Source: UBA1163 sp049513055
Lineage (GTDB): Bacteria > Desulfobacterota > BSN033 > UBA1163
Length of the DNA stretch: 64,000 bases
Reading direction: 5' to 3'
NCBI GenBank assembly: GCA_049513055.1
Contig: JBEKWN010000006.1
Coordinates: 1-64,000, forward strand
This document shows, in pieces, positions 50,513 to 59,270 of this stretch. Within the stretch, counting starts at the first letter, position 1. The number at the start of each line of letters is the position of its first letter. Position numbers and translations under genes: made by a program. A model generated the notes under the pieces. That model did no database searches, was not told where the DNA came from, and worked only from the letters and a program-made list of their open reading frames with translations.

Positions 50513-52165
50513 ATGAATCAACGATTTTCCAAAATGAGTCCTCAGCCATGGGCCCAGTTCGCCCTTCTCCTGGGACTCTGTTTCGTCATTTATTTTGTAA
50601 ATCTGGGTCAATGGGACCTCTGGAGTCCAGATGAGCCCCGTTACGCTGAGGTTTCAAGAGAGATGGTGAACGGGGGGGACTGGATTCTCATGCATCGCAA
50701 TGGGGAACTATACACCGATAAGCCCCCTCTCTTTTTCTGGTTCAATGGCATTTCATCCTTCCTCTGGCAAGGAGTTACCCCGTTTTCAGTAAGATTCCCC
50801 TCTGCCCTCTTTGGGACCTTGACGGTCCTTCTCACTTTTTTCATTGGGAGGAGGCTCTATTCATCACGCACAGGGTTCCTCTCTGGGCTCATTTTGGCGA
50901 CGAGTTTTCAATTCGCCTATCTCTCTACACGGGGCAATATTGATACCACCCTAACCTTCTTTACCACGGCTTCTATACTTTGTTTTATCCAATGGTATCA
51001 AAGCAACCAAGAGGGAGAGATTTCCCTAAAGGGGATGAAGGGTCTCTCTTTTTATGGATACTATGTGGGCATGGCTTTGGCCACCTTAGCCAAGGGACCT
51101 GTTGGATTTATCCTTCCCTTATTGGTCACTCTTCTTTTTCTTTTGGTTCAGAAGGATTGGAAAGGGATCAAGGCCATTAGGCTCCTTCCTGGGATGCTCC
51201 TGTTTTTGGCCATCGTCCTGTCATGGTATCTTCCTGCCGTTTTAATGGGAGGAAAAGATTACCTCAACGCCACCCTGTTGCACCATTCTTTTGATCGCTT
51301 TGCAAAAGGATCAGCCCATATTCGGCCCATCTATTACTATCTCTATCAGTTTCCGCCTAACTTTTTGCCCTGGATCATTTTTCTCCCTGCTGCCATGGCT
51401 TATGGTTTTTCTAGAGCGATGATAGCAAAGAGAAAAGAATTTCTTTTTCTAATGATCTGGTTCATTTGTATCTTTGGATTTTTTACTCTGTCTAAGGGAA
51501 AAAGAGGACTTTACTTTTTACCTCTCTTCCCGGCTGTATCGCTGATGGTCGGGAGGCTTTGGGAAGATTTTGTCTCTTTTTCGATGAAACATTTTCGGCA
51601 TGAATGGATCACGATTCCCCTTTATGGATTGATGGGAGTGATTTGTGTGGCCGGTGTTGCCCTGCCATGGGTGATTTCGGCAAAACTTCCTTCTTACTTT
51701 TCCTATAGCCTCCCTGTTGCCTTTCTCTTGGTCGGAGTGAGCATTGGTCTATTTGTGCTTAACCGGTTTAAGTATTACGGAGCCATTTTTTTACTTCTCA
51801 TCGGGATGATGGCAGGAGGATTTTTCTATGCATTGAGGGTTGTGTTCCCCCTTGTGAATCCCTACAAATCATCCCGTTTCATTTGTCAGGAGATCACTAC
51901 ACGAATGCAACCCGGTGAGAAATTAGCCATCTATGGAGATTTTGAACCGGGTCCTTTTAATTTTTATACAGGAATCGTTCCCATCCCGGTGTTGGAGGAG
52001 GAAGAGGCCCTCTTGCATTTTTTAAGGTCTCCGGAGAGGGGCTTCTGTCTGCTTAAATCCAGAGATTTTTTAAAATTTCAGAGCATAGAAGGTAGACCAG
52101 AAGTTCAATTGATCGTTCGACGTAGGATAGGCGATGGTGATTTTGTCTTGATTTCCAACCGATAA
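50513..52165 (+). CDS. GT39 ArnT-like glycosyltransferase, copy 4
   Basis: 550 residues. LWSPDEPRYAEVSREMVNGGDW and TDKPPLFFW are the ArnT motifs; close paralogue of copies 2 and 3 along the full length, with the intact soluble C-terminus (PGEKLAIYGDFEPGPFNFYTG ... VLISNR). It starts 5 bases after the tandem kinase gene and is followed 21 bases later by GT2 and then LAB_N, the same partners as copy 2 but in a different order (GT39-GT2-LAB_N). Confidence 0.9.
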   Translation: MNQRFSKMSPQPWAQFALLLGLCFVIYFVNLGQWDLWSPDEPRYAEVSREMVNGGDWILMHRNGELYTDKPPLFFWFNGISSFLWQGVTPFSVRFPSALFGTLTVLLTFFIGRRLYSSRTGFLSGLILATSFQFAYLSTRGNIDTTLTFFTTASILCFIQWYQSNQEGEISLKGMKGLSFYGYYVGMALATLAKGPVGFILPLLVTLLFLLVQKDWKGIKAIRLLPGMLLFLAIVLSWYLPAVLMGGKDYLNATLLHHSFDRFAKGSAHIRPIYYYLYQFPPNFLPWIIFLPAAMAYGFSRAMIAKRKEFLFLMIWFICIFGFFTLSKGKRGLYFLPLFPAVSLMVGRLWEDFVSFSMKHFRHEWITIPLYGLMGVICVAGVALPWVISAKLPSYFSYSLPVAFLLVGVSIGLFVLNRFKYYGAIFLLLIGMMAGGFFYALRVVFPLVNPYKSSRFICQEITTRMQPGEKLAIYGDFEPGPFNFYTGIVPIPVLEEEEALLHFLRSPERGFCLLKSRDFLKFQSIEGRPEVQLIVRRRIGDGDFVLISNR

Positions 52166-52186
52166 GGTCTGAAAACCTATAAGGCT

Positions 52187-52912
52187 ATGAAAAATTCTGA
52201 ACCCATAGAAATCTCTGTGGTGGTGCCTGTCTATAATGAAGAGGGAAACCTTCCACTTTTAATTCCTAAGCTGGTGGAGGTTTTAAAGGGCCTTGGACGC
52301 TCCTACGAAATGATCTTCGTGGATGATGGAAGTTCAGATAAAAGCCGAAGGATTCTGGTAGAAATGGCCTCTCAATATCCTTCGCTCCGAATCCTTCGTT
52401 CTAAGGAGAACCGTGGGTTAAGCACGGCCCTTTTGATAGGAATGAGGGAGGCCCGGGGGGAGAAAATCGTCACCTTAGATTCAGACCTTCAGAATGATCC
52501 TGCCGATATTCCCAGATTATTGGAATATTTAGATTATTATGATATGGCGACGGGGTGGCGTCAGAAAAGGGAAGATTCATGGCTGAAGAAAATCTCTGCT
52601 AAAATCGCTAACGCCGTTCGGAACTGGGTGAGCGGTGAAAACATCCACGACAGTGCATGTACCCTCCGAGCATTCAAAAAGGAATGTATCCAAGATATCC
52701 CGGCCTTTAATGGGATGCATCGGTTTCTTTCTACGTTGGTCAAGATGGAAGGATATCGGATCATTGAAGTTCCAGTTTCTCACCATCCGAGAAGGTTTGG
52801 GAAGTCAAAATACAATATTCGAAACCGCATGGTACGATCCTTCATCGACCTGCTAGCCGTGAGATGGATGAAACGGCGCACCATCCACTATGATATTGAG
52901 GAAAGGGTTTAA
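52187..52912 (+). CDS. GT2 polyprenyl-phosphate glycosyltransferase (DPM1-like), copy 2
   Basis: 241 residues, the same length as copy 1 and similar throughout: ISVVVPVYNEEGNLPLLIPK, IFVDDGSSDKS, TLDSDLQNDP (DxD), WRQKREDSWLKK, and the ending RTIHYDIEERV against RHIHYDIEERI. A gene-scale duplication is evident. Its own substrate could differ from copy 1; differences cluster around NRGLSTALLIGMREARG, where copy 1 has NCGETVAGVAGLKEARG, near the sugar-nucleotide site. Confidence 0.9.
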   Translation: MKNSEPIEISVVVPVYNEEGNLPLLIPKLVEVLKGLGRSYEMIFVDDGSSDKSRRILVEMASQYPSLRILRSKENRGLSTALLIGMREARGEKIVTLDSDLQNDPADIPRLLEYLDYYDMATGWRQKREDSWLKKISAKIANAVRNWVSGENIHDSACTLRAFKKECIQDIPAFNGMHRFLSTLVKMEGYRIIEVPVSHHPRRFGKSKYNIRNRMVRSFIDLLAVRWMKRRTIHYDIEERV

Positions 52913-52913
52913 G

Positions 52914-53204
52914 ATGGAATGTCTAACGTTTCTGGGTTTCGCGCTCGATTGTTTCAGAGATTTCTCAGCCAGATATCCAAAATTCGATTTGGACTTCTGG
53001 CTGGTCTTTGGTTTCATTGGATCAGTGATGTTTACCATGAGGTTCATCGTCCAAGGGATCGCTTCTGAGAAAAAGAAGGAGAGCGTCATTCCTGTCTCTT
53101 TCTGGTATCTCAGTTTAGCCGGGGGATTGATTGTCCTCTTTAATGCCATTCATCGCATGGATCCGGTTTTCATCCTGGCCTATTTGCCAGGGAATTTTAT
53201 TTAA
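52914..53204 (+). CDS. LAB_N membrane protein, copy 2, frameshifted end
   Basis: 96 residues from ATG 52914. FWLVFGFIGSVMFTMRFIVQG and ESVIPVSFWYLSLAGGLIVL match copy 1. The frame stops after AYLPGNFI, but the next frame continues RNPYFIYKKKRVSPHLVQ, which is the expected end (copy 1: FRNLYFIYKKKPNP). A small deletion near 53200-53206 has thus shifted the frame and removed the last segment. Whether the shortened protein works is unknown. Confidence 0.8.
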   Translation: MECLTFLGFALDCFRDFSARYPKFDLDFWLVFGFIGSVMFTMRFIVQGIASEKKKESVIPVSFWYLSLAGGLIVLFNAIHRMDPVFILAYLPGNFI

Positions 53205-53275
53205 GAAACCCTTACTTTATTTACAAGAAAAAGAGAGTCTCTCCCCATCTGGTTCAATAAAAAAGAGAGGATGTT

Positions 53276-53833
53276 ATGGACGACAAGAGGACGTCTTGGC
53301 AGAGGAAAGTCCGAAGGATTCCACTTTTTATCGGAGCCTTTTTATTGGTGATCTTTGCGAAACCCCAATTCCCTGGGATCTTGATTGGGGTGATTTTGAT
53401 CTTTTTAGGGGAAGGCATTCGTATCTGGGCGGCAGGTCATCTTCAAAAGAACGAGGTTCTGACGGTGACAGGCCCTTATGCTTATGTCAAGAATCCACTC
53501 TACATCGGTTCGATTTTTATTACGGCAGGCTTTTGCATCCTGGCGGACAATATCTATCTTCTGGCGGCAGCCTTCTTTATGTTCTGCTTCCATTACATTC
53601 CCTATAAGAAGAGGGTGGAGGGAGATCGGTTGAGAAAGATTTTTGGGAGCCGATTTGAGGATTATGACGAGAAGGTTCCGGATTACCTTCCCCGACGGAC
53701 TCCCTATTCGAACGAAAAAGTCTCCTGGCAATTCAGATGCTTTATTGAAAACAGCGAAGAGGGAATTCTCCTCATCATCCTTGCTGGAATCGTGCTGATC
53801 CTGAGCCGCCCCTATTGGGGCCTCTTATTTTAA
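53276..53833 (+). CDS. Isoprenylcysteine-methyltransferase-like (ICMT/PEMT family) membrane protein
   Basis: 185 residues, about four membrane segments, and the ICMT motif block: TVTGPYAYVKNPLYIGSIFI (R/KNPxY) with YKKRVEGDRLRKIFG and FEDYDEKVPDYLP. This is an integral-membrane SAM-dependent methyltransferase pattern; bacterial members modify lipids or unknown small molecules. ATG is preceded by GAGAGGATG-like purines. It lies between LAB_N and a kinase gene (10-base gap) and belongs to the cluster. Confidence 0.8.
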   Translation: MDDKRTSWQRKVRRIPLFIGAFLLVIFAKPQFPGILIGVILIFLGEGIRIWAAGHLQKNEVLTVTGPYAYVKNPLYIGSIFITAGFCILADNIYLLAAAFFMFCFHYIPYKKRVEGDRLRKIFGSRFEDYDEKVPDYLPRRTPYSNEKVSWQFRCFIENSEEGILLIILAGIVLILSRPYWGLLF

Positions 53834-53843
53834 AGGAGCGGAA

Positions 53844-54458
53844 GTGAAGCGAGAAGATTTTGAACACGGGGTTGTCTCCTGTGTCAAGGGAAAAGCCTTT
53901 GGGAAACCTGACTTGAATCAGGTCAAGGTGGAAGGTCGGTCCTTGATGGTGAAGGATGTCCGAAGAAAGAATTTTTTTTTGCGATGGACATTAGGACTTT
54001 GGTTAATTCATAAAGAATGGAAGATTTATTCCCGGCTCACCGGGATGAAAGGCATTCCCCAGCCTGTGGGGCGCATTGACCGCTTTGCTTTTGCCATGGA
54101 GTTCATCCCAGGAAGACCCATCCTGAGAGGAGAGCCCCTTCCTTCTTCTTTTTTCTCTGATTTAGAAAGAGTGCTCAGAGAAGTTCATGACAGGGGAGTG
54201 GTCCACTTGGATTTGAGACATAAGGGGAACATCCTCGTCTCTGAAAACGGAGAACCTTTCCTCATCGACTTCAATAGCAGTTTTGCTTTTAAAGAAAAAA
54301 GATTCCTCCGGCGTTATCTTTTTCCTCTGCTCAGGTGGGTGGATTATGGAGGATTGCTAAAATTGAAAAAGAGAATTTCTCCTTCCTCGATGACTCCCGA
54401 GGAACTTGCCTTCCTCAAAGGGTTTGATCGGCTTCGAAGACTCTGGATCTTCAATTAA
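53844..54458 (+). CDS. Single-domain LPS-kinase-like protein
   Basis: 204 residues beginning at GTG 53844, with AAAGGAG upstream. VVHLDLRHKGNILVSENG (HxD-x-x-x-x-N) and FLIDFNSSF (DFx) are the catalytic and metal loops; the N-lobe is short. Similar to the RIO/Kdo-kinase-like proteins and to the second half of the 48885 protein. It probably phosphorylates a sugar of the LPS core. Last gene of the plus-strand cluster. Confidence 0.75.
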   Translation: MKREDFEHGVVSCVKGKAFGKPDLNQVKVEGRSLMVKDVRRKNFFLRWTLGLWLIHKEWKIYSRLTGMKGIPQPVGRIDRFAFAMEFIPGRPILRGEPLPSSFFSDLERVLREVHDRGVVHLDLRHKGNILVSENGEPFLIDFNSSFAFKEKRFLRRYLFPLLRWVDYGGLLKLKKRISPSSMTPEELAFLKGFDRLRRLWIFN

Positions 54459-54490
54459 ACATAACACCGCTCGATCGTTAAGTTCGTTTA

Positions 54491-54540
54491 GATCGTTCAT
54501 TTCGTCAAACGATCAAAACGTTCTAAACGGTTGTACCGTT
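54491..54540. repeat. Nest of short palindromes between convergent genes
   Basis: GATCGTT (54491-54497) pairs with AACGATC (54508-54514), and AACGGT-TGT-ACCGTT (54526-54540) is a perfect hairpin; AACGTT lies between. No T run is present. The stretch separates the kinase gene from ybeY and may act as a weak bidirectional stop or be a repeat insertion. Confidence 0.45.
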
Positions 54541-54984
54541 CTAACCGGTCTTAATAATACACTGGAAGAGTTCCTTCTGCTTGAGGGTCATCTCCCGGGC
54601 CCCCTTTTTCGTCCCCTCATGCTCATAGCCAATCAAATGAAGCACCCCATGGACCATTAGGAGGATGACCATTTCCATTTCATCGAGGCCAAACCGATTC
54701 GATTGACGCTTGGCCGTCTCAACCGAAATCACAAGGTCTCCAAGGAGATGGGGATGGAGGGCCGAGAACTCTCCCTTCCTCATGGGGAAGGCCAGGACGT
54801 TGGTCGGTTTATCCCGATGGAGGTATCGCCGATTCAACGCTTGAATCTGGAGATCATTGACAAACAGGAGGCTAAGCTCAGCCTCAAGAAGCCCCAATTC
54901 GGTCAATATCCTTTGGGCCACCCTTCTTATTTTTCTTAAGTTTAAGGGGATATGTTTTTGCCGATTTCGAATCCAGATCTTCAT
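54541..54984 (-). CDS. ybeY: Endoribonuclease YbeY
   Basis: 147 residues from the Met at 54984, which has AGAGGA upstream. LSLLFVNDLQIQALNRRYLH, TNVLAFPM and the zinc motif VHGVLHLIGYEHEG (HGxLHLxGYxH) identify YbeY, needed for 16S rRNA maturation and ribosome quality control. The gene start overlaps the HDIG receptor gene by about 100 bases, far more than usual. Order receptor-ybeY after phoH is common in bacteria. Confidence 0.95.
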   Translation of the reverse strand: MKIWIRNRQKHIPLNLRKIRRVAQRILTELGLLEAELSLLFVNDLQIQALNRRYLHRDKPTNVLAFPMRKGEFSALHPHLLGDLVISVETAKRQSNRFGLDEMEMVILLMVHGVLHLIGYEHEGTKKGAREMTLKQKELFQCIIKTG

Positions 54985-57280
54985 CGTTCCTCTTCTTAGG
55001 TGATTCCGAGCTTGTTGAAAGGGGATAGTCAATTCTCTGGTGAAAAATAGCTGTTAGAATTCGATCAAAACTCTCTTGGATTTTTTGAAGGTCCTTCAGA
55101 GTCAATTCACACTCTTCCAGCTGTCCATCCAAAAAGATGTTGTTCGTAATCCGTTGGACCAGGCTCTTGATTCGAGAAGGCGTGGGATCGGTGAGGGCGC
55201 GAGAGGCGGCCTCTACCGAATCGGCCAGCATGACAATCCCGGCTTCTTTGGTCTGGGGTTTGGGGCCGGGATAACGGAAATCGTTCTCATTGATCGATTC
55301 CATCTCAGGATTTTCTTTTTCCTTGGCCTTTTGAAAAAAGTAGGAAATCAGACTTGTCCCATGATGTTGTTGAATGATGTGGCCGATTCGTTCCCCCAGA
55401 CGATTTTCACGAGCCATCTCCACCCCGTCCTTGACATGAGAAATGAGAATGAGGCTCGACATTGTGGGAATGAGATGGTCGTGTTTATTTTCTCCCCCCC
55501 CAACGTTTTCAATGAAGTAAAGAGGTTTTTTCAACTTTCCAATGTCATGATAATAAGCACTGACCCTCGCCAACAAGGGGTTGGCTGCAATGGATTTGGC
55601 AGCCGCCTCCACCAGACTTCCGACAATAATGCTATGGTGATAGGTGCCGGGAACCTGAAGAATAAGGTCCTTGAGGATGGGATGGTCCATATTGGCCAAT
55701 TCGAGCAGTTTGATATCTGTGGTGTAGCCGAACAAGCTTTCAATGATGGGAGCAATTCCCAAGACAAGGACCGGAGCAAGAATGCCTCCCAGAAAACCCA
55801 TCATCAGATCAGAGAGAAGGGTCATTTTGAAAGGATTTCCAGAAATCAGGTTGTAAGAGATGATCATGAGGATATTGATCCCTCCCACGGTGATTCCAGC
55901 CTTGATGAGGACGCTCCTCTGTTCGCATCGCGCCACCTTATGAGCACCGATCACACTCCCCACAAAGGTGAAAATGAAATAGAAAAGTTGATTTCCCATC
56001 AAGGCGGCTGAGAAATAACTGGCCAGGAGGGAGAAGACGATAGCCACCTCTGAGTTGAGGACGATCCGAACAAGCATAGCACCCGTGGCGATGGGAAAGA
56101 GATAGAGGTAAGAAGAAGAGGGGATGGAGAAAAATTCTCCTCCCAGAACATCCGTACTCAGTTGGAAAAGTTTGAGTAAGGCAATAATCCCAAGCAGAGC
56201 GGTAGAGAAGAAAAGGAGATCTTTCTGGGAAAGGGCGATCTTTCGGATGTTTTGCGTTGAGAATTGATAGAGGCTGACTAAGATAAGGAAAGTTAGAAGA
56301 CCCATGCCGATGAGAATGGCCAGGAGGTGTGTTCTTTCCTGTGCCTTCTTGAGAGCCTTGATTTTTAAAAGATGCTCTTCTTGTACCCGCTCCCCGGGCC
56401 TCAGGATCACCTCTCCTCTTTTGACCTGAAAATAGACGGGATTGATCTTTTCTCTTGCATTTATTTTTTTCTCTTCGGTTTCATCTTTATTAAAGGTGAG
56501 ATTTGGCCTCAGAAAATGTTCAGCGATCTTCAGAGCAATGGCTGATGTTTCTTTCCCCAGAACAGGAGTGAGGAGAGCCGCCTGAGCCCGGAGTTTTGCC
56601 CTGGCTTCCTTAAAATCTAAAAAGGTAAAAGGAGGAAAGTTCTTTCTCTCCTCGCGGGTCTGGATATTCCGGATGACGATTCCTTTTTCTGCATCTGGGT
56701 CAAGAAGTTCTTTATCATTGACGATCCCTTTTTTCAGGATGGGAGCAATTATTTTCAAGGCGGCCTCTCCGATGGCGGGATGGAAGCTTTCCTTTTCCAG
56801 AATTTGCCATTCCCTTTGTGTGAGGGGAAAGCGGAGAGAGGAATCCCATTCCTTTTTTCTTAGAGCATTTTGATCCCCCCCTTTCTCCCTTTTCTGGAAA
56901 GAGGCAGCCAGTGATTCAAACGTCGATCGGATTCGATTTTCAGACTCGCTGAGAATAGCTGGATCGTAGTCATAGACTGAGAGTACAGATCTTTCTGCTT
57001 CAGCACGTTTCTCTTGAGTCGACTTTTCATCCTCGACCAGAAGATCCTGCGTGGATTTGATCTCCTTGGTAGCGATGTCCCCCACCTTGTATTCTTTAAG
57101 ATGGAGGGTCAGACTCGGGGAGAGGAGGAGAGTAAGAATGATGGCGATTCCAATGCCAACAAACCATTTCTGATAAGAGGGGGTTTTGATCCTCTCCAGC
57201 CATGAGCGGTCTCTCAGGCCATTGGTGGTTTTGAGAAAGGGAAGATCGAGGATGAATTTTTTGATGGAGTTTTTTATCAC
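54884..57280 (-). CDS. 7TM-HDED/HDIG membrane phosphohydrolase (PgpH-like)
   Basis: 798 residues. An N-terminal membrane helix near 40-60 (WFVGIGIAIILTLLLSPSL), an extracytoplasmic 7TMR-HDED domain, seven membrane helices between about 300 and 500, and a cytoplasmic HD domain with LLARVSAYYHDIGKLKKP, ENKHDHLIPTMSS and RIGHIIQQHHGT. Such proteins hydrolyse cyclic-di-AMP in Firmicutes; the nucleotide in this organism is unknown. The last ~45 residues (SESPKKRNDEDLDSK...) are a basic tail that overlaps ybeY. The start overlaps phoH by four bases. Confidence 0.9.
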   Translation of the reverse strand: MIKNSIKKFILDLPFLKTTNGLRDRSWLERIKTPSYQKWFVGIGIAIILTLLLSPSLTLHLKEYKVGDIATKEIKSTQDLLVEDEKSTQEKRAEAERSVLSVYDYDPAILSESENRIRSTFESLAASFQKREKGGDQNALRKKEWDSSLRFPLTQREWQILEKESFHPAIGEAALKIIAPILKKGIVNDKELLDPDAEKGIVIRNIQTREERKNFPPFTFLDFKEARAKLRAQAALLTPVLGKETSAIALKIAEHFLRPNLTFNKDETEEKKINAREKINPVYFQVKRGEVILRPGERVQEEHLLKIKALKKAQERTHLLAILIGMGLLTFLILVSLYQFSTQNIRKIALSQKDLLFFSTALLGIIALLKLFQLSTDVLGGEFFSIPSSSYLYLFPIATGAMLVRIVLNSEVAIVFSLLASYFSAALMGNQLFYFIFTFVGSVIGAHKVARCEQRSVLIKAGITVGGINILMIISYNLISGNPFKMTLLSDLMMGFLGGILAPVLVLGIAPIIESLFGYTTDIKLLELANMDHPILKDLILQVPGTYHHSIIVGSLVEAAAKSIAANPLLARVSAYYHDIGKLKKPLYFIENVGGGENKHDHLIPTMSSLILISHVKDGVEMARENRLGERIGHIIQQHHGTSLISYFFQKAKEKENPEMESINENDFRYPGPKPQTKEAGIVMLADSVEAASRALTDPTPSRIKSLVQRITNNIFLDGQLEECELTLKDLQKIQESFDRILTAIFHQRIDYPLSTSSESPKKRNDEDLDSKSAKTYPLKLKKNKKGGPKDIDRIGAS

Positions 57281-58281
57281 GGGTCGTTAAGGAGAGTTTT
57301 TTGGCGATGGCGCCTTTCCTCTGCTCTTTCATAAGCCTTGATAATTTCCTGAACAAGGGGATGTCTGACGACATCCTTGTCCGAGAAATAAACAAATTCA
57401 ATTCCTTCGATTCCTTTAAGGATGCCCTGGATTTCGATCAACCCCGAAACCTTATTTTCTGGAAGATCTACTTGGGTAATATCCCCTGTAATGACAGCCT
57501 TGGAACTATAACCCAATCGTGTCAAAAACATCTTCATCTGTTCTGGCCCTGTATTTTGTGCCTCGTCGAGGATGACGAAGGAATCGTTGAGAGTCCTTCC
57601 CCTCATGAAGGCTAAGGGAGCCACTTCGATCACACCCCTCTCCACGAGTTTGGAGGCCCGATCAAAATCCATCATATCGTGTAAGGCATCGTAAAGCGGA
57701 CGAAGATAGGGATTGACCTTCTCAGAAATATCACCAGGAAGGAATCCTAACTTCTCCCCGGCTTCTACAGCAGGACGGGTCAAGACAATCCTCTCGACCT
57801 CCTGTTTCATAAGGCTGGCGACCGCCATGGCCATGGCCAGATAGGTCTTTCCTGTTCCAGCAGGTCCAATACCAATCACGAGATCATATTTCCGAATGGC
57901 ATCAATATAACGCTTTTGAGCGAGGCTCTTGGGTGTGATCACCCTCTTCCTGGAAGAAATATAAACGGTATCGAGAAAGATATTTTCGAGGTTAACATTC
58001 CGATCATCGGAGATCATTCGAATGGCATAATCGATATCGGTTGGGTAAAGGGGGTAGCCTTTTTTCAGGAGGGCATAAAGATTGTTCAGAACACGTCTTG
58101 AAAGATTGACATCCAGCTCTTCACCTTGGATGGTGAGGGCATTGCCTTTGGCATTGATCTTTACTCCAATGGTTCGGGCAATGCGTCTTAAATTTTCACT
58201 GTGAGCGCCGAAAAGGGCATTGGCCATCTGGAGATCATCAAAGATGACCTTTTCGACGGTTTCCTCTTGCTGTTCTTTCAA
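57277..58281 (-). CDS. PhoH-like ATPase
   Basis: 334 residues. GPAGTGKTYLAMAMA (Walker A, 139-146), SFVILDEAQNTGPEQM (Walker B), VITGDITQVDLP and an N-terminal KH-like region (VKINAKGNALTIQGEE). PhoH proteins are P-loop ATPases linked to RNA metabolism; the pair with ybeY is widely conserved. It heads a three-gene operon and has the usual length of about 320-340 residues. Confidence 0.95.
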   Translation of the reverse strand: MKEQQEETVEKVIFDDLQMANALFGAHSENLRRIARTIGVKINAKGNALTIQGEELDVNLSRRVLNNLYALLKKGYPLYPTDIDYAIRMISDDRNVNLENIFLDTVYISSRKRVITPKSLAQKRYIDAIRKYDLVIGIGPAGTGKTYLAMAMAVASLMKQEVERIVLTRPAVEAGEKLGFLPGDISEKVNPYLRPLYDALHDMMDFDRASKLVERGVIEVAPLAFMRGRTLNDSFVILDEAQNTGPEQMKMFLTRLGYSSKAVITGDITQVDLPENKVSGLIEIQGILKGIEGIEFVYFSDKDVVRHPLVQEIIKAYERAEERRHRQKTLLNDP

Positions 58282-58315
58282 AAATAAACCTTCACCCCAT
58301 GATGACCTGTCTACA

Positions 58316-58340
58316 CCTGCCTGTCGGCAGACAGGGTAGG
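58316..58340. repeat. Palindromic repeat upstream of phoH
   Basis: CCTGTC-GGCA-GACAGG (58320-58335) with CCT/AGG outer arms. It is of the CCTGCCTGTCGGCAG type that I recall as a frequent intergenic palindrome in environmental bacteria. It lies about 35 bases upstream of the phoH start and has no T tract. Confidence 0.45.
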
Positions 58341-58418
58341 CAAGAAGGGTTCTTTAATATTAACCAATCATATCACCTTAAATCTTGGATTGCAATATTC
58401 CTCTCCGGCTATCTCTTT

Positions 58419-59168
58419 TTACCTCGATTGCTTCACTTCTTTGACAATGGAAGGGATGATTTCGCCTGCGGAACCAGAGATCAGATAATCTGATATCTGA
58501 TCTGTCAAGGGAGTGGGTTCCATATTGATTTCAATGACAATGGCTCCTCTTTCTTTAGCTGTAATGGGGATGGAGGCTGCTGGATAGACAACCGCCGAGG
58601 TTCCGATGGAAAGCACCACATCGCATGATTTGGATTCTTTAAATGACATGACCTGAGCTTCCCAGGGGATGGGTTCTCCAAAAAAGACGACATCGGGTTT
58701 CAAAAGCGATGAGCACCGGGAACATCGGGGAGGGAGGTCCTCCATTTTGAGGGAAGTTCCATCGATGGTGGTCGAACACTTTAAACAGGAGAGTGTCCTG
58801 TGAGTCCCATGAAATTCAATCACATTATGGCTACCCGCTGCCTGATGAAGGCCATCCACATTCTGAGTGATGACCGAAGAGAGCAACCCCATCCGTTCCA
58901 GTTCAGCCAACCCAATATGGGCGGGGTTTGGCTTTGCGGTCATGATGAGGGCGAACATATCCTTGAGCATCAGCCAGACCCGGTCTGGATTTGAATAGAA
59001 GGCATGGATATGGGCATATTCCTCGGGATCATATTTTTGCCAGAGGCCCTGAGCCCCCCTGAAATCAGGAATGCCGCTCTCTACAGAAATACCTGCCCCA
59101 GTGAAAGCGATCGTCTTTTTTGAATTGAGAATATCCTTGGCCGCCCTTTGAATTAATTTGTGATCCAT
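58419..59168 (-). CDS. Sir2-family NAD-dependent deacylase
   Basis: 249 residues. AFTGAGISVESGIPDFRG (NAD-binding), TQNVDGLHQAAGS, EFHGTHRTLSCLKC (catalytic His, zinc CxxC) and a second CSRC pair complete the sirtuin core; VLSIGTSAVVYPAA and IEINMEPTPL finish the fold. Function is protein deacylation with NAD. The Y-x-x-R pair of class III (CobB-like) desuccinylases is not obvious, so the acyl preference is open. Confidence 0.95.
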   Translation of the reverse strand: MDHKLIQRAAKDILNSKKTIAFTGAGISVESGIPDFRGAQGLWQKYDPEEYAHIHAFYSNPDRVWLMLKDMFALIMTAKPNPAHIGLAELERMGLLSSVITQNVDGLHQAAGSHNVIEFHGTHRTLSCLKCSTTIDGTSLKMEDLPPRCSRCSSLLKPDVVFFGEPIPWEAQVMSFKESKSCDVVLSIGTSAVVYPAASIPITAKERGAIVIEINMEPTPLTDQISDYLISGSAGEIIPSIVKEVKQSR

Positions 59169-59187
59169 GTTTTACTCCTATTAATAG

Positions 59188-59219
59188 GGTTCTAGGATTC
59201 TAGGGTTCCAGGGTTCAAG
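59188..59219 (+). repeat. Four imperfect 8-bp tandem repeats
   Basis: GGTTCTAG, GATTCTAG, GGTTCCAG and GGTTCAAG stand head to tail in the gap between the sirtuin and nitroreductase genes. A short simple repeat; possible slippage site. Confidence 0.7.
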
Positions 59220-59270
59220 TCTCTTTAGGTTTTTATTCGACCGCAAGAACCCTTGACCCCTTTCAATTCA

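Noticed and set aside
55076..56011. 311-codon plus-strand frame
   Set aside because: Antisense shadow of the HDIG receptor, which has convincing membrane and HD motifs; the shadow has no recognisable domain.
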